Assembly (NCBI GenBank): GCA_051294375.1
Contig: CM119265.1
Location: 23,242,776 to 23,306,775 of the forward strand
DNA: 64,000 nt
Direction: 5' to 3'
DNA from: Paraspadella gotoi
Taxonomy: Eukaryota > Chaetognatha
Part shown: positions 50,296-64,000 of the stretch, in pieces
Position numbering within the stretch: the first letter of the stretch is position 1
How the letters are laid out: every line of letters begins with the position of its first letter
Program-made: the position numbers and the translations under genes
Notes under the pieces: generated by a model
What the model was told of the DNA's origin: nothing
What the model saw: the letters and a program-made list of their open reading frames with translations, nothing else
Databases searched by the model: none

Positions 50296-50853
50296 TGAGA
50301 CAGATGATGAAAAAGAAGAAGAGATGATGGAGATCAAGTAGGAAAAGAAGAAAACGGGAGAAACTACTATTCTAATATCAAGTACATTTAAAGAGAGAAG
50401 TCTGAAAAGTAAAAGTTTACTTATAATTAGAATATACTTTATAATCGAGTTGGTAATGAAAAACTAAATACATATTGTTTAAATTAAATTATTTAACTTT
50501 GCTATATGATTTTGTTTGAAAGCAACCTTTTTTTCGTTTGTGCTTCCCTTTTTATAGACAGAAAAAGAAAAGTTAGATTAAAATTTGAGAAGTACTTTTA
50601 AAGTTTCATATACTATTTTTATAGAGTTTAACTTTATTTTCAAAAACCTACGAAGTCTAAAAAAATAAACAAATTTCGTGAGAAAAGTAAAATTTTATTT
50701 CGTTTTCACAAACTTAAAAAAAAAAACTTATAAAGGCAGAGAATTTTAAGTCACAACTAAGCGAGATAATTCACTGAAAAGTGAGAAATATCGAGCGTCG
50801 AAGATTAACATGGGGTCCTTTTCCCCAAAAACTTGTGAATTCCCTCACACCGA

Positions 50854-50925
<72 letters not shown>
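50296..50925. other. Convergent intergenic region
   Basis: Lies between the lectin stop and the stop of precursor B. AT-rich, ending in (CT)n at 50857-50925. No gene seen. Confidence 0.6.

Positions 50926-50927
<2 letters not shown>
50857..50927. repeat. (CT)n at the stop codon of precursor B
   Basis: On the minus strand the (GA)n run starts inside the TGA stop codon of precursor B. Confidence 0.9.
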
Positions 50928-50930
<3 letters not shown>

Positions 50931-50996
50931 CCCAACGGTTCAAAAAAGGATTCATCCAGGCTTTAGGAGAGACGACCATCGTGAGTCTCAATCTGA

Positions 50997-51036
<40 letters not shown>

Positions 51037-52325
51037 CTTTTAAACCCGGATCTTTCGAACTGCGTTTTGCCAACTTCAAGAGTCGAATAAAAAAAATATC
51101 GACGACTCTTCAATCCAAAAAACCAGCGACTCGCCTGTTTCCGCCTGATGGAAATCCTCGCGCCTGACGAGTCCCTCGACTTCCAAAAAAATCGTTTCTC
51201 GCCGGCGCGAACTTACGCAACATAAACCTAGACGACGCCCCTTTCCCTGCCGGCGCCGCTTTTCGTACCGGCGCGGCCATCTTGTTTTGAGGCGTCGCTT
51301 CATCGGCGTTAATAGGAGAATACGAAGCCGGTTGAAAGGCTGGGGCTGAGGCTGAGGCTGAGGCTGAGGCTGAGGCTGGGGCTGAGGCTGGGAACGGGTC
51401 TGGTGTTAAAGACAAAACAATGGTATTTTTAAAAAAGAAAAACGTTCCTCCAGTGGTCCTGCTATCCCTCCGGATGTCCGTTTTAATTTTTTATCCTAAT
51501 CTAATAAAGAAAAGGAAAAGGCGATTAGCCTTGAATAAATCTTATTTCTTGCATTTTAACTTTGCTGTTATTCAGCCTGTATGGTACCTCTTTTTAAAAA
51601 AAAAAATCACTGCCTCCAAATTGATAGCTCGATTTTTATAAAATTAATGCCAAACTTTTGATCTTTTAGAGAACTTTATTTTAATTTCATTATTTATTTT
51701 ACCTTTAAATAATATCTAGAGCGATTTTTATTTTTTAAAGGCTGATATGAAATTTTTTTTTTTGTCCGACTTTGACCGAACGGATCGGCAATTTACATCT
51801 AAGACTTGGAGCGGGGTTCACTTAGGTTCAATCAGGGGTTCACCCAGATTGAATCAGGGATTCACCCAGGTTCAGCCCGTAATTAACCAACGCCAACTGC
51901 AGACTTACCCATTCGTTCGACGGCGGGGATCAAAGGCCCCAACCCAAGCGGCGGCGGCAGACGAGCGAAGTTGGCCGTCGACGGGTCGAGGGGGAGTACG
52001 CGGGGGCCGAGTGGCGGACCTGGGAGTGGGGGTGGTGGTGTTATAGATAATAATACATCATCATCATCATCATCATCATCAACATCACCTCTCAGCCTCT
52101 CCATCAACCCCGGCGTCCCCAGCACCGAATCCATGAGTTGATCCCGAGTGAAGAGACGACGAAGATTTCGAGCGACGGCGGTGGCAGCCACCGCTGCTGC
52201 GCCGGTTAGACCTCCCGCATCCGCCGCCGCTGCCGCCGCCGCAGCACCAGACTCACCGCCGGCGAAGGCAGCTGCCGAAGCGAAGGGCGGGGGTCCATCG
52301 GGTTCGAGAATGAGCGATGGGTTTC
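50926..52325 (-). CDS. Secreted(?) peptide precursor B, C-terminus ending AWMNPFLNRWG (putative Trp-amide); 5' end not found
   Basis: Three exons join in phase (52325-51909, 51399-51228, 50992-50926; phase 1, then 2). The first is Ala-rich, then VARNLRRLFTRDQLMDSVL, an eight-Asp run encoded by (ATC)n, and a Pro/Leu-rich stretch ending AVERM. The second is a (Ala-Ser)n run followed by NKMAAPVRKAAPAGKG. The third reads LRLTMVVSPK then AWMNPFLNRWG and stops. A terminal W-G is an amidation signal, and cleavage after the Lys would release a W-x7-W-amide peptide like allatostatin-B/myoinhibitory peptides. The exon entering at 52325 needs an upstream phase-1 exon carrying the signal peptide; I found none before gene C. 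The start is therefore missing here, and the assignment is inference from the end and the exon phases. Confidence 0.6.
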
Positions 52326-53215
52326 CTGAAAGAAAAACGGGTAAAAATTAGTATTAAAAGACTAATTAGTTTGTAGCTTTTCGATTATATCAAATAAACA
52401 ATTAATTTAATGAGAGAAAAGGCTTTTCAAGCTCCAATTGATTATAATTGATAATTTCCTAGATCTCTATTTTTCAATTAGGTGGCCAATTTTCGTTCTT
52501 TACTGCATTTCTACGTAATAGTTGTTGAAGGTTGCATTTATTTAATGTTTTCTTATATAAAATATGTTGGTGCTTCTAACAAGCCGTGCAAAATAGTAAT
52601 ATAAATGACACTTTCTATTTTTAATCATGCTATTTAAAAGTACTGGAAAATTGTTATATTTTAGTCCGCTCTGAAATAAATGCAATAAACTGACCCATGA
52701 AAGGGGTATTGGGTAGTGGCTAGCATGAGTTTTTTTAAACTTTTTTCCCTTTTTTAATATTTTTAAGCATTTTTATAACAATATAATTGTAATATTGACC
52801 GGAATATGATCTAATAATAGTTTATACTTAGTAATATCATCGTACCTCAAATTAAGCTCACTGAAGACATTTTTTTCTCAAAAGAATCAAACAAAAAAAT
52901 AGAATAATGAAATCACGTAAAAAAAAAAAAAGAAAACTCGTAAACACGACAATTGGGTTTTTGACTTGGTTATTACGGTTCGAACGACAGCCATAAAAAG
53001 AGTATAAAAAAGTATAATATTTTTCCTCTGATTTAAAATCAATAAAAATTCCAAGTGAGAAGGAATTATATATATTTTTGGGGATTTTATTGTTTATTGA
53101 AGAAATAATTGTGCGAATAAAAAGAAATTTAAAGCCGACGAAGGGAGGAATGTCAACTTTGAATTTTATGGTCAATTCCGACGAAGGACTTTTACGTCCT
53201 CGGACGAAAGGATCT
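52326..53215. other. Region between precursors B and C
   Basis: AT-rich; should contain the missing first exon(s) of B or the intron leading to them. No ATG exon with a phase-1 donor could be found. Confidence 0.5.
53086..53091 (-). promoter_or_regulatory. Poly(A) signal of precursor C
   Basis: AATAAA on the minus strand about 125 nt after the stop of gene C, with a second, overlapping-range copy at about 53098-53093. Confidence 0.45.
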
Positions 53216-54433
<1,218 letters not shown>

Positions 54434-55386
54434 GACGAAAATGTTGATCGAAGAAGTCGAATCCTCAAGATAAAAAGAATTATGTTAATAAGCAAAAAAT
54501 TTTTTTTCACGAATTTTTGAAACGAAATTAAAAAAATAACAAATAAAATTACGAATGAAAAAATGTGATGCCCCACAAAAAGAAAGTGCAGTGAGGACGT
54601 CTTTGCGAACGGCGAGGAGACATTTTTTTAATCTGGCGACAAATTCGACGGCGACGCGTCATTTATGGCGCGAATTTTGGGGGGAGTAGGGGGGGGGAAA
54701 GACCTCGACGGGGTGACGTGGGGGTTAAGGGGGGGAGCGCGAATCAGGGTTGAGAGTCGAGTGTTTACGGGGTGCGATTCGGCCGTTGTTGTTCTCCTCG
54801 GGGGTTCTCTCTTCTCAGTCTTGTTGATCGGAAGTTTAAAAGGGGAGACGAATCTGTGTTTGGATGGCGGGGGAGAGGGGCGGGTGGGGGACGTGGAATG
54901 CAGAAGGGGGAAGAAGATTGAAGTAATGGAATTGGGAAGTGGAAAGCGCAAAGGGGAGAAAGGGAGAAGAGGAATGGAAAATTGGGTAAAGATTTCGGGT
55001 TAATCGTTACCATCTGAATGCAAATAACGAATTTTTTTATCTCATTGTTACTGTTCTTGATTGGCTCGGCACCCTAAACTGCGTCGAAGCGCTGTGTTTG
55101 TCGTCGTCATCGTCGTCGTCGTCGTCGTCGTCCTCGTCGTTTTTCTTATTTTGAGTCTTTTTTCTAAATTGACGTCCCTTGGTTCAAGTTTAAATAGAGA
55201 TTATTGATTTTTCTCACTCTTTGCTCTTCTCACGATGGCGCTCTCACTATCTTTCACGTCACACACTCATTTGATCTCTCTCTCTTTCTCTCTCTCTCTC
55301 CCTCTCTCTCTTTCTTTTAAATTTTTCACAACTTTAACATTTTTGACGCTCAAACGGTGAAATTTCGCTTCAAGAATCATTGGGGG

Positions 55387-55536
<150 letters not shown>

Positions 55537-55933
55537 AAACAAATTATTTGTTCTTCAAGTGAATTTCTTTGTTATTCGTTTATTTCGAAAACAAACCCGT
55601 CGCGAATTAACTGCGGAGTTTTAAAAAAACAAATGTTAGCGACTGCTAGCGTCGCCTTTTGTTTTTTAAAGAAATATTATATACTCTTTAAAAAATATAA
55701 AACAAATTTCAATGCAGTACAAGTCGAAAATTTATGGAATATTCGGTAATATCGAAATTAGAAAAGAACATGAAAATTCTGTGGAAAGCAATATGAAAAA
55801 TGTAATGAATAATGTAGAAGGAAAACAGAAAATTATATTTTTAGATTGACTAATTGATTTTTTTGTCAAAACACCTGTTCCCGAAATTTAAAGCGAATGT
55901 AATAAATGTAATTAGAGCGAATTCATAAATTCA

Positions 55934-55939
<6 letters not shown>

Positions 55940-55972
<33 letters not shown>
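55940..55972 (+). promoter_or_regulatory. (TC)n tract with 3' splice site in the 5' UTR of the XKR-like gene
   Basis: About 16 CT dinucleotides end in ctag directly before 28 nt of leader and the ATG at 56001. This is a strong polypyrimidine tract plus acceptor, suggesting that the otherwise intronless coding exon is joined to an upstream untranslated exon. Confidence 0.45.
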
Positions 55973-56000
55973 GTCTTTCTGTATTATCGTCACTGGCGCC

Positions 56001-58307
56001 ATGGATCTCAACACAATTGTCTCAATGGTCATCATTTCTTTAAATGTCGTTGATGTTTTTACCGATTTGAGAACGACATACATTTATTGTAAAAAAAAAT
56101 TTTACGTGGAACATTGGATTGGTTTTGCCATGGCTATCGTTTTGTCGACGCACGGCCTCGCGTCTATTGCAATGTTGCGGCATCATTGTAAAAAAGATGC
56201 CAGCAAATTTTTGCGTCTCTGGAACGGTCCGGCACGAAAAACAGTCACGACAATTCTGTGTATAGCGGGTCTGGCCAACAGCCTGATTGCGATCGACGAC
56301 CATCTGGACAGATTCTACGGATCGGTGAAGTTTTCGACCAAGAAAGAGTTGGAAGCGGCTCTTGATTTTTTGCATCTTCTTTTGGAGACTTTTCCTCAGA
56401 TTCTTCTTCAAGCCGCAGCAATTGTTGTCTCTTTTACGAGCGGGGCTGACAAGTTCTGTTTACGATCTAAAGGAAATTACTTTGATTTTCGGAATTATTC
56501 ACTTATCCAACTGAACAGTAATAAGACAATGCCAAACCAATGCACTTGCATCAAATCAATCAGGAGCTATAGTATTGAGAGGTTTACCTGTAGCTGGGAG
56601 GTTGATCACTATGATATCATAGCTTCTTTTACACTTTCAACCATAGGTATTGCAACTGCAGCCTCGACATATCGTGGATTCACTGTGGCATCTTTACAGG
56701 GAATGCTCGGAATCCTTCAAGGAGTCATTGGCGTTGTTGTCTTCATTCTTTTTATTTATGTTTGGGCAATAAAATTTTATCTGTGGTTGGTCCTTCTCAC
56801 GCCGCTGGCCATCTTAAGAATCTTTACAATTCCTGAATTACTTGATATCTTTCATCTCCGGTTCGCGTCTTCTCATAAGGGGACAAAGACTTTTTATTTT
56901 ACTCCATTTCTCATCATGATTTCTTGTTCCGCTCAAATGGTCTCAATCTTCTTTAACCTGGACAGGAAGTTAAGAATAGAATCAGCGCTCACAAATATTT
57001 ATGATGTAGAAAGTGGAGGAACAAAAATGGGCATCCAGACGGATACAGAAATAGGAAAAAACAGTCCACGTTTTAAAATCGCACAGGATACTAGCGACAG
57101 ATATGATTGCTTTGAAATGGATGGCGTTGTAGATTATTCAAGATGGGAAGAACATTTTCCAGCCACATTCATGATGTCATGCAAAGAATTAAAACGAATG
57201 ATCCCGGAAATAGAATTTTATTCATCTCTCGAGCAATACAAAGTAGGAAATTACAAGCTTCTGAAACCATCCCATGAGACGATTCTTATCCTACTATTAA
57301 TCGATGTCTTTTTGGGTACGCTCTATGTCGCAACGATTTCCACTTTTGGTGATAAAGTAGCAAAGCTCATCAATTTTTTAAGCGCATCGCTGCCGCTGGT
57401 CGCCATCACGGTTGTTAATTTGGCCCAAACTGTGAACCACTTGATCAAAAGCAAAGAATCCGGTTTATTTCAGTGTTCAATTTATTGTTCCCATAAACCT
57501 GATTATGAAAAACTTTTTATAACTAAATGGAAACTATACAGAAGCTTTACACTCTACTCTAATTTTGCGTACACATCTCCTGTATTATATATGAGCCTAT
57601 TGATGTTGGAAGCATTTAATGGAAAACAATTCGTTTCCAGCTCTGAGATAAAAATCTTTCGATTTATTGGAGTAATTGCTTTCTCCCTGCCTTTTTGTGG
57701 ATGCTTTATAAAAGGAGCAATGAATACCCGTCAAAAAATTGGTTCTGATCTTATTAATTACCGTTGGTCAAGTCCTTGGTATCTTCAGCCACAAAAATAT
57801 TATGCACATCATATTACCTCGCTCATCAAGATAAATGATTTTTTTTTCTTAATACTTAATATTTCTTTTTGCCCTTTTTTTACCTTTTCATATTTAATTC
57901 TTTCAAAGGTTATCAAAAATAAAAAAGTTTTCATTAAAGCTCTTTTTTTTGTAGTTGTAACTGCTTTTCATTGTTGTCTTTATGAGATTTTAATTTTTTC
58001 TAAGAAACCTAAAGTGACCCGGTGTGAAGACTATTACTACTCATATTATGATTGGTTCTATCCAAATATTAATAGGCATGCAATTCTTTCAACACAATTA
58101 CCAGCAGAGTCACCTAATTTTATTTTAATGCTTTTAGTTTCAAAAGAATTCCGTTATAAAGCTGATCGTAAAAATAGTAGAGAAACAATTCTTCGCATTT
58201 ATAATGATTTTTTAGAATGCATTGACAGGGAACAATACAACAGTTATGAAATTTTTAATATATTATCTTTGGTCTTACCAGTTATGTGTGCTGTAATAAT
58301 CCATTAA
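56001..58307 (+). CDS. XK-related-like multi-pass membrane protein (single coding exon)
   Basis: An intronless frame of 768 aa starts MDLNTIVSMVIISLNVVDV in a good context (ggcgccATGG). Residues 1-145 contain several membrane helices and the motif LLLETFPQILLQ at about 127-137. This resembles the E-x-x-PQ-hxLQ element of XK-related proteins, which act as plasma-membrane lipid scramblases. Further helices lie at about 205-300, 425-475 and 615-660. The 768 aa exceed typical XKR length (about 400-700), and the second half has no family I recognise. Between them, about 320-400, is a soluble stretch. The sequence is markedly AT-rich with AAA/TTT/ATT codons, unlike the GC-rich exons of neighbouring genes. 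A poly(A) signal follows at 58326. The alternative is a chemoreceptor-like or orphan family with a chance PQ motif. Confidence 0.62.
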   Translation: MDLNTIVSMVIISLNVVDVFTDLRTTYIYCKKKFYVEHWIGFAMAIVLSTHGLASIAMLRHHCKKDASKFLRLWNGPARKTVTTILCIAGLANSLIAIDDHLDRFYGSVKFSTKKELEAALDFLHLLLETFPQILLQAAAIVVSFTSGADKFCLRSKGNYFDFRNYSLIQLNSNKTMPNQCTCIKSIRSYSIERFTCSWEVDHYDIIASFTLSTIGIATAASTYRGFTVASLQGMLGILQGVIGVVVFILFIYVWAIKFYLWLVLLTPLAILRIFTIPELLDIFHLRFASSHKGTKTFYFTPFLIMISCSAQMVSIFFNLDRKLRIESALTNIYDVESGGTKMGIQTDTEIGKNSPRFKIAQDTSDRYDCFEMDGVVDYSRWEEHFPATFMMSCKELKRMIPEIEFYSSLEQYKVGNYKLLKPSHETILILLLIDVFLGTLYVATISTFGDKVAKLINFLSASLPLVAITVVNLAQTVNHLIKSKESGLFQCSIYCSHKPDYEKLFITKWKLYRSFTLYSNFAYTSPVLYMSLLMLEAFNGKQFVSSSEIKIFRFIGVIAFSLPFCGCFIKGAMNTRQKIGSDLINYRWSSPWYLQPQKYYAHHITSLIKINDFFFLILNISFCPFFTFSYLILSKVIKNKKVFIKALFFVVVTAFHCCLYEILIFSKKPKVTRCEDYYYSYYDWFYPNINRHAILSTQLPAESPNFILMLLVSKEFRYKADRKNSRETILRIYNDFLECIDREQYNSYEIFNILSLVLPVMCAVIIH

Positions 58308-58919
58308 ATGACAAGATATTTTTAAAATAAATTATAAACAACTAAAAAAAGTTATTTCCTCGATTTTTTTTCACATTAAAAATCAGCTGAAGAAATATTT
58401 CCAAATTGGTAAAGAATAATTACAGGTATCTCATCTTTGAAATATTTATCAATCCATTTTTTCAGGTTTTTATTCAGCAGATTTTGACTCTATAATTAAA
58501 AAAAAATTATGTCCGTTCGTCCGTCCGTCCGTCCGTCCGTCCCCCTTTAGCATTAAACTCCAATTACTCGTGATTGGATGGATGGGTTGGAATGAAATTT
58601 TGTGTGAGGGTAGCAAAGTGTGTGATTGAGTTGGATATAAAGTTTCGATGGAATCGTGCAAGTGAAAATGAGTCTAAGACTTTTACTTAGACTCTAAGTG
58701 GAAAAAAGGGATTTTTACTTATATTTACTCATAATTATTATATTTATTAAAAATTTAATAGATAAATTGAAATAATTTTTTCTGTGTGTGTAGGAAAATA
58801 TGTGATTAAGTTGGATATAATTTTTTGATGGAATCGTAGGGGTGGAAAACAGTTTAAATTAGAAAACCAAAAGACACATTTATTTGAATTTATAAAAATT
58901 TCTCTCTCTTTATATCTCT

Positions 58920-59155
58920 CTGATTGATTGATTGATTGAGTGAGTGAGTGAGTGAGTGAGTGAGTGAGTGAGTGAGTGAGTGAGTGAGTGAGTGAGTGAG
59001 TGAGTGAGTGAGTGAGTTATTGATCAAATTATGCCAGTTGATCAAATTAGGTCAGTTAACCAAATTAAACAAGTTGACCAAATTATGCCAGTTGGCCAAA
59101 TTAAGCCAGTTGACCAAATTATGCCAGTTTACCAAATTATACTAGTTGACCCAAT
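58920..59155 (+). repeat. (GATT)/(GAGT)n followed by a 21-bp minisatellite
   Basis: Four GATT units, then about 23 GAGT units, then about six units of gttgaccaaattatgcca. Confidence 0.9.
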
Positions 59156-59254
59156 TTTTCTGTAAAATCAAAAACAGTAACAGTGTAAAAGACTAGAAAA
59201 CGGTAAAAAATATTATATAAAATAAATAATATTTATAAAATATCATTTTAAAAT

Positions 59255-59470
59255 ACCTTTTCAATACATTTTCAATTAATTTTTCTCGTTTACTTTTCTC
59301 GTAATTATTCATGGAGTGGCTATTAAGGTGAATGGCTAATAAGCGTTCAAGCTATCACATTTCCTATTCGATATTAATAAAATTTCAAAATATATTACCT
59401 TTTCAATACAATTTCAATTAATTTTTTTTCTTTTACTTTTCTCGTACTAATATGGCTAATAAGGCTAATA
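59255..59470 (+). repeat. Diverged tandem duplication
   Basis: Blocks beginning ataccttttcaataca and ttaccttttcaataca, both followed by tttcaattaattttt and cttttctcgta, show a 130-bp tandem duplication. Confidence 0.7.
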
Positions 59471-59654
59471 ATCAAGCTATCATGCAATCGTCCGTTCCTT
59501 GTAAGTCTAACGTCGGCTCCATATTGTAAATTGGGAAAAAAGTGGAGATGAATGTTTAGAAACTTTTATTATCATACGTCAATAAAAATCTCGTAATACT
59601 CAAGTTGACTGTTGAGAACCGACGATTCTACGTGGGGATCGCAAATTACGACTC

Positions 59655-59790
59655 AGAGACCGACAAAGACCGACAAGACTGACAAGACCGACAAGACTGA
59701 CAAGACCGACAAGACCGACAAGACCGACAAGACTGACAAGACCGACAAGACCGACAAGACCGACAAGACTGACAAGACTGACTAGACCGA
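59655..59790 (+). repeat. 10-bp minisatellite (gacaagaccg)
   Basis: About thirteen units alternating gacaagaccg and gacaagactg. Confidence 0.92.
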
Positions 59791-60099
59791 CGAAATAACC
59801 ACGAAACGCTATTGCAATAGGCCAAACGAGAGAGGACGAGTAAAGTATTGTCAACAATGAGAATTTGACTGAGAGAGAGTGAAAGACAGAACGAAACTGA
59901 GACGAGGCTTAATATTTGACAAAAAAAAAGTAACTATGGTTTAGAATAAAAGTGAAATTAAACAATTTAAGCAACGGTATATATCTCGTTTGTTTGTTTA
60001 GAAGCTACAGTGAACAAGCGCTAGTCAAGCCAGTATGTTTTTTTGAGATTTTCTAATGTATTTTCCTTTATTTTCGTTGCGTTATGAGATTTAATCGAA

Positions 60100-60238
60100 A
60101 GTTTAAAATTAGATTTCGACAACGAATTTTATTTTCATCTAGAAACGGACATGATGAAGGCTTGTAAAGTGAAAGCTGAAACATGTCCATTTCTTTATGA
60201 AAATAAAATTCGTTGTCTAAATCTAATTTCAAATTTTT
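60100..60238. repeat. Inverted repeat / hairpin
   Basis: The arm attagatttcgacaacgaat followed by tttattttcat and ggacatg (60103-60154) is matched in reverse complement at 60183-60232, with a 28-bp loop. Foldback-element-like. Confidence 0.8.
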
Positions 60239-60778
60239 GACTGGAGATTTTCTATGTTTAAATCCATTTCCGCACGGACGATTCCATCGAAATTTGATTT
60301 CCGGCTCGATCACACGCTTTTCTACCCACATACAAAATTTCAAGTCAAGCGCCCCATCCACTCATGAGTAATTGGCGTTCAAAGCTAAGGGGGGACGGAC
60401 AGACGAACGGATTGACAGACAGACAGATAGACGGACATCGTTTTTATGCATAATTTATCATAATTCGATGTTCTGACATCATATAAGTGTCTTACCGAGG
60501 GAGGGAGGGAGCGACGGACCGACAAAGTGGATTTTAGAGCAGAGATCTGCTATAAGTATATAAGTATATATATAAGTATATATATAAGTAGATCCGACTA
60601 AATAAAAATGGATTAAAAAAAAAATCTCCAAAATTTGAAATAATTCTATCGTCGAGTAGAAATCTGAAAGTCTTGTAGAGATTAAAGGAATTAAGAATCT
60701 AAAATGTCGACGTCTAACGTCGATTCTTTTTTTTATTTATTTATATTCGTACGTTTTTCGTGATATCGACCGGCGACG

Positions 60779-63224
<2,446 letters not shown>

Positions 63225-64000
63225 AGGAAGAGTTAGCGGTTGACCTTTTGTCACTTTTGTCTAGTTCCAAAGTTCAACGTCAGAGGTAGGAAGGTTCGAC
63301 TCGAGGCAGTGAAGAAAAATAACAAAAAAGAACAGTCTTGAATTAAACTTTGTATGGATTCTTTCAGAAATGTTGTGTCACAAAGAAAAGTCTATGGTTT
63401 AATTGATTTTATATTAACTACTTATAGTTAAAGGGGAGCAACAAAAGCTAACAGCTTTGATTTCAAATAAAACGTTAGTCTACGTAATAACGACGTATTT
63501 GCATTAATTCAAAACAATTATATAACGAGTTAATAAAAGAAGAGACAAATTATATAACGAGTTAATAAAAGAAAAGACAAATCGATGTTATAATGTGTAC
63601 GTATAATAACTGGAGTTACTTCTTTGCTTATTTTTTTTTAATTATAGTTTTTCTGAGAATATGAAAAGAGAGAGGGGGGGGGGACAGTTGACGACTGAGG
63701 CTTCACAGCTTTCCGTGAAAATGATCTTTATGACTTAGGTCATATTTATGACTAAGGTCTATTCGAGTCGCCAGAAAACAATATCCATTACCCTAAAGCT
63801 ACATTTTCGCGCTTCTCTTCCATTTTTGGTAAAGGATAAAATAGGAAAAAGGATTGAAAAAAATGTGATCCTCTGTGAACGGTTTGGAGGCTTCAATACG
63901 ATTTGTCTCACGTGACTTAGGAAAAGAAGGAAGGAAATCGTTGATCAGTGAGGACCGAGGTTCTCAGCTCCTGGCTTATCTTTTGTTTCATGGGTCAGTT
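63225..64000. other. 3' flank of the CD225-like gene
   Basis: AT-rich; two near-identical 32-bp copies of attatataacgagttaataa-type sequence at about 63518-63580. No gene seen. Confidence 0.5.

Larger units (their letters stand above)
58308..60778. other. Repeat-rich intergenic region
   Basis: Holds (GTCC)n at about 58512-58545, (GATT)/(GAGT)n at 58920-59016, a 21-22-bp minisatellite at 59030-59155, a duplicated 150-bp segment (59255-59470), a 10-bp minisatellite at 59655-59790 and a hairpin at 60100-60238. No gene seen. Confidence 0.6.

Noticed and set aside
52858-53175. 105-codon minus-strand frame between precursors B and C
   Set aside because: AT-rich, overlaps the 3' flank of precursor C and has no hydrophobic leader with a phase-1 donor, so it is not the missing start of B.
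54628-55013. Frames on both strands over a G-rich stretch
   Set aside because: Simple compositional bias; no splice signals, domain or signal peptide.
58470-58661. Short minus-strand frame over (GTCC)n
   Set aside because: Driven by the tetranucleotide repeat.

Overview
The window is nuclear DNA from an invertebrate animal, most likely an arthropod (crustacean- or chelicerate-like). The evidence is spliced genes with GT-AG introns, a stretchin/MLCK-type giant muscle kinase gene, a protostome-type ionotropic receptor, secreted peptide precursors, and very abundant (GA)n/(CT)n microsatellites. Two runs of N (352-361 and 2551-2575) mark assembly gaps. No prokaryotic operon, CRISPR array or rRNA is present. 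Gene models were built by hand by finding exons whose reading frames and splice phases join exactly. They have not been checked against transcripts.

Layout. (1) 1-37670, minus strand: one giant titin/MLCK-family gene. I place 21 coding exons, about 2,970 codons in consistent phase: a short first exon, two huge low-complexity exons plus smaller linkers, one Ig domain, a third giant Q/E/S-rich exon, two more Ig domains, an FN3 domain and the N-lobe of a protein kinase that runs off the left edge. Alternative start exons are visible at 14696 and 1378. Its introns hold a degenerate LTR-like element (4351-8363), minisatellites, a foldback element (26932-27322) and a complete nested two-exon ionotropic receptor gene (21181-19818). 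(2) 37.7-41.4 kb: intergenic. (3) 41433-54433: three small minus-strand genes for secreted peptides (A 43036-41433, B about 52325-50926 with its 5' end unresolved, C 54433-53216). They share a last coding exon entered in phase 2 and a C-terminus ending in Trp-Gly, Trp-Gly-Arg or Trp-Gly-Lys-Lys, which is the signal for a Trp-amide. Between A and B, on the plus strand, lies a 15-exon secreted Cys-rich C-type lectin (44998-50295) with a tandemly duplicated internal exon. (4) 56001-58307, plus: an intronless multi-pass membrane protein with an XK-related-like motif. (5) 60779-63224, plus: a Pro/Tyr-rich, two-membrane-segment CD225/dispanin-like protein.

The most interesting candidate for an undescribed system is the trio of Trp-amide-type peptide precursors. 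B (AWMNPFLNRW-G) and C (a W-x7-W ending before GKK) look like single-copy relatives of W(X)nW-amide peptides, while A has a remarkable Gly-Trp-rich tail. Other notable points are (GA)n/(CT)n tracts that sit directly at splice sites of several genes, a coding 48-bp minisatellite, an 18-nt microexon, a GC-AG intron, and a Ser-tract coding sequence that doubles as a polypyrimidine tract.
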